Shown here in pieces: positions 9,401 through 9,726 of a stretch of 9,726 bases of DNA. The DNA lies in the NCBI GenBank assembly GCA_934277655.1, contig CAKQVC010000053.1, positions 1-9,726 on the forward strand, in the 5' to 3' direction. The notes under the pieces were generated by a model. The model was not told the origin of the DNA. It searched no databases and worked only from the letters and a program-made list of their open reading frames with translations. The stretch comes from an uncultured Clostridia bacterium. GTDB lineage: Bacteria; Bacillota; Clostridia; Peptostreptococcales; Anaerovoracaceae. Numbering within the stretch: position 1 is the first letter of the stretch; each line of letters opens with the position of its first letter. Made by a program: the position numbers and the translations under genes.

Positions 9401-9726
9401 AAGGATGCAACCAAAGCCGACATCAAGCTGGATAAGAGCTTCATCGATTCCATCGTGAAAGATACAAATGCGAAACTGACCATCAAGACTCCGTTTGGCG
9501 ACAAGACTTACACGCAGGATGAGTTGAAAGCACTGTCAGAAGCGGCAACCGGTTCTGTGGTTACGGTGACTATTGAAAAAGCAGCAGATCAGCCAACGGA
9601 TGACGATGCAGTTAAGGCAGAAAAGATTGCGAAAGCAAAGAAGCTGACCGCATCCATGAAGCTGACAGCACGCACGGAAAAGACTGCGAAGAAGAACATC
9701 AAAGTAACGGTTAAGACAAACAGCAA
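326..9726 (+). CDS. Giant secreted multidomain surface protein: GLUG beta-helices, PEGA/Fn3 spacers, alpha/alpha-toroid, DUF4430 (3'-partial)
   Basis: The frame is open from ATG 326 to the window edge, at least 3133 residues, with no in-frame stop in a line-by-line translation. A signal peptide directs export by Sec. Five GLUG-type parallel beta-helix modules, each opening with a D-I/L-D then F-x-G-x-F/L-D/N-G-x-G pattern and carrying GG(I/L/F)(I/V)G repeats, are separated by PEGA-like and Fn3-like beta-sandwiches. A DUF4430 domain precedes the fifth module, and an alpha/alpha-toroid plus a second DUF4430 follow it. The family role is extracellular: stalk or adhesin function for the beta-helices and ligand binding for the toroid-DUF4430 pair. 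The surface anchor (sortase motif, SLH or choline/wall-binding repeats) is not in the window. Catalysis is not indicated. The exact ligand, whether host glycan, corrinoid or other, is unknown. The domain calls are motif-based; the reading frame itself is certain. Confidence 0.96.
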   Translation, partial: MKKSKKTASRLLTVVLAFVMTFTGMNFGMWGSAEIAWAAEDEADQSQAVAYASTVTLSGSGTEEDPYLIGSAEDLKSLDGKDIKGYYKVTKDIDMSSIQMTPIKSFGSGTFDGNGCKIENLSITSSGNTGLIAELKADAVITGIVLKNCTITNTYGSYIGVGGIIGRVNGTGSVIENCGIVGGNISSSATNAYVGGIIGQANSETSISNCFSTVSATSGSSASSRVGGIVGYAASGTEIVNSYARGSLNAKSGYGGGICGYLYSSYNKSSNLTNCYTAITMEGSKNNCYSVAYCSNSYSTFDNCFYDTALSKNITENKQSGITGENSENLKNLANQLGGSFQDDLSDQINGGYPILKWQDPNAEYTFTLQVEPADAVVVIDEETQTESANGIYRITGLKSGQSCTYTVAQKENAETDYASQSGSVTIRKSDIIKKVTLVPNQYELSFDLTPSDAELILTDSNGAVVQKQSHGTYSVIGGVYHYSAELFGYQTKEDSVTIRKAPQKNVAVTLQKQPNQTVNFTYSDLINGEAILNGSITVTTVDGNRKMESTDGGETFVLPAGYDYAYTFKSSNYSRVDGKLQFKDIAEEKTHAEPITLSLKTAWEGADDITEPSTDADGVYQISSGSELAWLAQQINSGENAARKAVLTKDIDLGGKDNWTPIGKSYSYAFKGNFDGQGYTIKNLYIEGSTSGNYGLFGYMDGGTIRNLTLTGVVNVTGSGSSSYGVAGLLGTMYGTAGVIENCVNKAEINGSQNVGGIVGYITGGYSSASKTIKNCVNEGNVKSASNNAAGIVGYVSGQVTIDSCYNRAECTSGSRRAGGITAYLSSSSAKIQNCYATGKTSVKYGADSHAIVGNKDYGTVGNCFYLESAISDSNATSKTSDELKALAPALGGDFIQAPEDVNDGYPILKFQIPTYDVRFTVNDENATVSIDGQEGSHAGNIWSFKLPDGTYRYIAFSYGMLSQEESFTVQGAGIEKTLNLEKAPTKQVTFDIKPSDADATVTIMQNGQVVESGAAGKYTLPYGTYTYQVKAKGYAKVSESLTVDKASESTVTITLVPSTAWDGETKTQPAGAGTESSPYQIEDGEQLAWLADAVNNASSATTIYAELTDNIDLGSSPWTPIGKDFHEFQGTFNGNGFTISGLKVTDVDNAGLFGVVNSVEIKNLVVSGTVSGTANAGGIAGKMKAAGTFSNCGNEASVKGKSAGGILGRVFTYGINCTFEQCYNAGKIDGTERAGGILAHNNGSASNLKADRCYNIGDVNSKQYAGGVLGGSGLTITNSYTAGKISGNSATNSAAFSTAKYDNVTDCFYLAGTANDNTGAATAVSSMKLQQLVIGDDFEHVNGRNKNYPVLKWQKLKAKAGKAVLAKNAEFKMIEVPTTGLTDGEEDTILLTTPELTWKPIDGAEKYVVTIWENYRTNVEASADDILNYYKWPNEEVKQYLTEKQFAEYEKLEDEVTEGSETKYPRAEYLLKIFNEKYGNYELETKLAAAIYDVEGTKYDCTALFDEMPEGVYYAAVVPMDGDGNCIMPDLASVEEDIIGYQSPYNRLKKVTGLEWNETRANWDAKANFNENDMYTINLYTVSGDGSKAEDFHFYKSFEVSGSVHASDFRNAFAAETDYAFTVIANVGLEYQSKYGLADSPESEMSPIYKAGSTETPGEDHEGWTAISSAAEWIKLANVEDELSDPDDTSSPSKQEVEWSKNYYLTADLDFSELSAADQVKTKSIGNVNNRFMGTLDGNGHKIKGLTLSNSDAGLFWYVGSTGYIYDLTIENANVLFSDNAAVIAQMNYGKIENCGVINCNITADIGAVMGGMVSRNYGIIRDSYVQGGSLVSNSKTATGHAGFVGSNETGSLIERCWTSMNVKTTSDYAGGFVGLGYGGTIRDCFALGTVSARSYSGGFVGRSVFNGNTYENCYAAGKVTVSGEEGHGFIGGNKPDSSFQYDQSEGIINCYYNAASPEDKNGAAAKTLSEMKEASFLTELNKTASWAQDADKNNGLPYLTNVKIPEELPTSEITVKLALATYDKTSYEFKQKDKTISVTMESNGNTRLVDLMDEAEKQGLLTYAYDTTASYGRFIKTINDYAIESPDGWMFTINDNLSNVSASLATVKDGDKVLWFEGTTENHFQGPTWDELGNPQIVWTDISTRQELEALAASTDAETLAKNYRLANDIDLSDKDFAGIGDASHPFTGIFDGKNHTISNFTVSGAGDGTGFFNVIKGATIKNLKLDNVSVKGQTKVGSLVGWAQVQLDSEDVSKNVANLIGNCLASGSVSGTQQVGGLVGLNDGKTDKDTLFSIASSVNKAAFSGTVTGIHQTGGLVGKNNGTITQGEASGTAKTEEGAANVATIGGLVGDNTGSIYDSNADVDVSGINVVGGFVGYSDGIIKNAYSTGNVQGSSYVGSFAGSISKAENVIGAGTVTKTGESMQGYAGGFAGNMGGTIVGAASQITIKNAFGNCVSGDGTILGTVGNSNDFTSDSQKEILKNMGLTTSETVRDKLFEMFGVWLDTANESELADILANINAAMTAGISNTGNTPWQIADLTAYADLYAEGKIGLTEEKQQELLNYIIAQAAEATKAGDLAKYIIALKAMGYDACKVVTVNTPAGTYFNMVAQLKQMMKDKTGGADSIYSLPYILIALQQDDTYAAKAEIQTLVQQILDQQLTSGGWGYNDGTADVLDFDTTAPIMLALSKYYDTNPEVKDALDKVLAPAMIATAQRKTGAIYSSWSNAPSAETTGLVLAGLAACGKDYTDYKVGDKTLADGLMNMLNKDKNGFLFAGQTNETSTEQGFRGLLAALQAKNTGKAYNIYDFSSKSANVAKATGKGSTDKPLPPTGTDDIMVYLTVKTDTETWLEKAPVTVKNDATVYHAFTSGLDAAGMSENGAADGYVKSITKGDVTLAEFDKGKNSGWLYKVNNVLPNVPLTSYRLSDGDEILWYYTVDYKQDPAAGSWTEPAKDVATTGKAGSAVTTSPTEVKVSERTSTDGTKEKVAEITVSADNQKEILKQAKDNKSAEIVLNVAKDSVKDATKADIKLDKSFIDSIVKDTNAKLTIKTPFGDKTYTQDELKALSEAATGSVVTVTIEKAADQPTDDDAVKAEKIAKAKKLTASMKLTARTEKTAKKNIKVTVKTNS
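482..1405 (+). other. GLUG-type beta-helix module A (residues 53-360)
   Basis: The module opens with G-S-G-T-E-E-D-P-Y-L-I and an S-A-E-D-L-K helix cap, then YYKVTKDIDM and GTFDGNGCKIENLSI, the usual first rungs of a GLUG domain. Four glycine-rich rungs follow: GGIIG (162-166), GGIIG (195-199), GGIVG (227-231) and GGICG (256-260), each followed by an N-C or N-S turn (ENCG, SNCF, VNSY, TNCY). It closes with the terminal signature NLKNLANQLGGSF and GGYPILKWQ. GLUG domains are found in many secreted bacterial proteins and usually act as extended scaffolds or adhesive surfaces. Asn-Cys turns are abundant here. Confidence 0.85.
1418..2137 (+). other. PEGA/Ig-like beta-sandwich spacer (residues 365-604)
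   Basis: Three consecutive beta-rich units lie between helices A and B. The first (about 367-439) contains LQVEPADAVVVIDEE and ends VTIRKSDIIKKVTLVP. The second (about 443-511) contains DLTPSDAELILTDSNG and ends SVTIRKAPQKNVAVTL. The P-(S/A)-D-A-x-(V/L)-x-(I/L) start and the G-Y then V-T-(I/V) ending are the PEGA-domain pattern, here spaced evenly. The third (about 516-604) is more divergent (VNFTYSDLINGEAILNG, then FVLPAGYDYAYTFKSS). PEGA-like domains are generally rigid spacers in surface proteins. The VTIRK phrase, identical in units one and two, suggests tandem duplication. Confidence 0.65.
2138..3064 (+). other. GLUG-type beta-helix module B (residues 605-913)
   Basis: The junction TAWEG leads to the cap GVYQISSGSELAWLA, then VLTKDIDLGG, NWTPIG and GNFDGQGYTIKNLYI. 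Glycine rungs are AGLLG (728-732), GGIVG (757-761), AGIVG (791-795) and GGITAY (820-825), with turns ENCVN, KNCVN, DSCYN and QNCYATG. The module ends with the same helical cap and strand as module A (DELKALAPALGGDF, GYPILKFQ). It is closest in sequence to module C. Confidence 0.85.
3074..3502 (+). other. Tandem PEGA-like spacer (residues 917-1059)
   Basis: There are two units. The first (917-985) has VNDENATVSIDGQEG, then FKLPDGTYRYIAFSYG and ends KTLNLEKAP. The second (988-1058) is the clearest PEGA unit in the protein: DIKPSDADATVTIMQNGQ, then YTLPYGTYTYQVKAKGY and SLTVDKASESTVTITLVPS. The pattern P-S-D-A, L-P-x-G-T-Y-x-Y and K-G-Y is diagnostic for the family. These units link beta-helices B and C and probably extend the stalk. 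Confidence 0.75.
3506..4393 (+). other. GLUG-type beta-helix module C (residues 1061-1356)
   Basis: The junction TAWDGETK is followed by the cap SSPYQIEDGEQLAWLADAV, then ELTDNIDLGSSPWTPIG and GTFNGNGFTISGL. Rungs are GGIAG (1179-1183), GGILG (1206-1210), GGILA (1237-1241) and GGVLG (1268-1272), with turns SNCGN, EQCYNAG, DRCYNIG and TNSYTAG. It closes with MKLQQLVIGDDF and NYPVLKWQ. The cap GEQLAWLA and WTPIGK match module B (GSELAWLA, WTPIGK), so B and C look like descendants of one duplicated cassette including the upstream PEGA unit. Confidence 0.85.
4508..5287 (+). other. Two Fn3-like domains, the first with a helical insertion (residues 1395-1654)
   Basis: The first domain starts TTPELTWKPIDGAEKYVVTI, the classical Fn3 start (x-L-x-W-x-x-x-x-G-A-x-x-Y-x-V). 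About 70 highly charged, probably helical residues (roughly 1419-1490) interrupt it, and it resumes with a strand pair ending PEGVYYAAVVPMDGDG. The second (about 1547-1654) starts RLKKVTGLEWNETRANWDA and continues through YTINLYTVSG to TDYAFTVIANVG and SEMSPIY, a complete Fn3-like outline. They separate beta-helices C and D. Fn3 domains commonly act as spacers or carbohydrate/protein docking modules; no particular ligand can be named. Confidence 0.6.
5318..6340 (+). other. GLUG-type beta-helix module D (residues 1665-2005)
   Basis: It begins GWTAISSAAEWIKLA and carries an acidic, proline-containing insertion (about 1680-1700) before NYYLTADLDFSEL. The conserved rung GTLDGNGHKIKGLTLSN follows. 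Later rungs are AGFVG (1844-1848), GGFVG (1873-1877), GGFVG (1900-1904) and GFIGG (1931-1935), with turns ENCG, RDSY, ERCW, RDCF and ENCY. The C-cap is TLSEMKEASFLTELNK and GLPYL instead of GYPILKWQ. The cap and rung wording differ from A-C, pointing to a separate branch of the family. Confidence 0.8.
6365..6688 (+). other. DUF4430 / transcobalamin-C-terminal-like domain no. 1 (residues 2014-2121)
   Basis: The domain shows the three family landmarks in order: a first strand ITVKLALATYD, the central SPDGWMFTINDN (G-W-x-(F/Y)-x-(I/V)-N), and the terminal VKDGDKVLWFEG (D-G-D-x-(I/V)-x-W). Family knowledge: DUF4430 is related to the beta-domain of intrinsic factor and transcobalamin, which covers the vitamin B12 pocket. 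This copy sits between beta-helices D and E and has no toroid directly before it. Its ligand is unknown. Confidence 0.75.
6743..7753 (+). other. GLUG-type beta-helix module E (residues 2140-2476)
   Basis: The cap IVWTDISTRQELEALA, then NYRLANDIDLSDKDF and GIFDGKNHTISNF, marks the start. Seven glycine rungs follow: GSLVG (2241-2245), GGLVG (2280-2284), GGLVG (2318-2322), GGLVG (2350-2354), GGFVG (2376-2380), GSFAG (2402-2406) and GGFAG (2432-2436). Unlike A-D the turns mostly lack cysteine (ASSVNKA, YDSNAD, KNAYSTG). Only GNCLASG and GNCVSGD retain Asn-Cys. There is no GYPILKWQ cap; the module runs directly into the toroid. Confidence 0.85.
7163..7387 (+). repeat. Repeated 15-mer in module E coding GGLVG
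   Basis: GGCGGACTGGTCGGA occurs exactly at 7163-7177 and 7277-7291, and with one mismatch (T for C) at 7373-7387. It encodes the G-G-L-V-G rung. Codon choice is shared at synonymous positions, whereas rungs in modules A-D use varied codons for the same kind of motif, so these three rungs look like relatively recent duplicates. Confidence 0.7.
7757..8767 (+). other. Alpha/alpha-toroid (prenyltransferase/squalene-cyclase/transcobalamin fold), residues 2478-2814
   Basis: This helix-rich segment contrasts with the beta-rich rest of the protein. Typical toroid repeats appear: DSIYSLPYILIAL (from 2628), GGWGYNDG then DFDTTAPIMLAL (2667-2691), GAIYSSWS then SAETTGLVLAGLAA (from 2722), and GFLFAGQ then STEQGFRGLLAAL (2775-2798). 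This pattern of G-(G)-W/F-x-(Y/F) followed about ten residues later by T-T/T-E-x-x-x-x-x-x-A-L is that of the squalene-cyclase/prenyltransferase repeat family, which also forms the N-terminal barrel of intrinsic factor and transcobalamin. At about 335 residues it is one barrel, half the size of squalene-hopene cyclase, and the cyclase DXDDTA motif is present only as DFDTTA. A binding rather than catalytic role is inferred. Confidence 0.75.
8831..9160 (+). other. DUF4430 / transcobalamin-C-terminal-like domain no. 2 (residues 2836-2945)
   Basis: The segment has an opening strand IMVYLTVKTDT, a helix near VYHAFTSGLDAAGM, then a very typical centre NSGWLYKVNNVLPNVPLTSY and ending LSDGDEILWYYT. 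It matches the family outline better than copy no. 1. It follows the toroid by about 20 residues of K/G/T/P-rich linker (GKGSTDKPLPPTG), so the pair has the same order as the alpha-barrel and beta-domain of animal B12 carriers. I infer that the two form one ligand-binding unit. Confidence 0.85.
9161..9726 (+). other. C-terminal lysine-rich region, cut by the window (residues 2946-3133+)
   Basis: After a short A/G/T-rich linker, about 115 residues alternate strands and charged helices (VAEITVSADNQKEILKQAK, then VLNVAKDSVKDATKADIKL, then LTIKTPFGDKTYTQDELKAL and TVTIEKA). A lysine-rich stretch then begins KLTASMKLTARTEKTAKK and continues NIKVTVKTNS at the edge. The latter looks like the first strands of an Ig/Fn3-like domain. 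I recall similar tails at the end of large clostridial surface proteins, but this is memory, not a search. The stop codon and any anchor motif lie beyond the window. Confidence 0.55.

Overview
The window is almost entirely one gene. An open reading frame starts at 326 on the + strand and runs without a stop codon through the last base (9726), so at least 3133 residues are present and the C-terminus lies outside. It encodes a secreted, mosaic surface protein: a signal peptide, five parallel-beta-helix (GLUG-type) modules, PEGA-like and fibronectin-III-like spacers, two DUF4430 (transcobalamin-C-terminal-like) domains, one alpha/alpha-toroid of the prenyltransferase/squalene-cyclase/transcobalamin fold, and a lysine-rich C-terminal region cut by the window edge. 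These assignments rest on motifs read from the translation; no database search was possible.

Layout: 2-88, the last 28 codons of a possible unidentified upstream ORF; 89-325, a leader with several strong inverted repeats, a very good Shine-Dalgarno-like sequence and a possible 18-residue leader peptide whose TAA directly abuts the ATG of the big gene; 326-9726, the giant gene. In protein order: signal peptide (1-39), beta-helix A (53-360), PEGA-like spacer (365-604), beta-helix B (605-913), PEGA-like spacer (917-1059), beta-helix C (1061-1356), two Fn3-like domains (1395-1654), beta-helix D (1665-2005), DUF4430 no. 1 (2014-2121), beta-helix E (2140-2476), alpha/alpha-toroid (2478-2814), DUF4430 no. 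2 (2836-2945), C-terminal region (2946 onward).

The Sec-type signal peptide, the domain repertoire and the moderate base composition suggest a Gram-positive anaerobe of the Clostridia, most likely a gut Lachnospiraceae member; this is inference, not proof. A long stalk of beta-helices and Ig-like spacers probably carries the ligand-binding head (toroid plus DUF4430) away from the cell. The order toroid then DUF4430 is that of animal intrinsic factor and transcobalamin, which makes corrinoid capture the most attractive hypothesis, but no ligand can be read from the sequence. I saw no tRNA, rRNA, mobile element, CRISPR array or intrinsic terminator.
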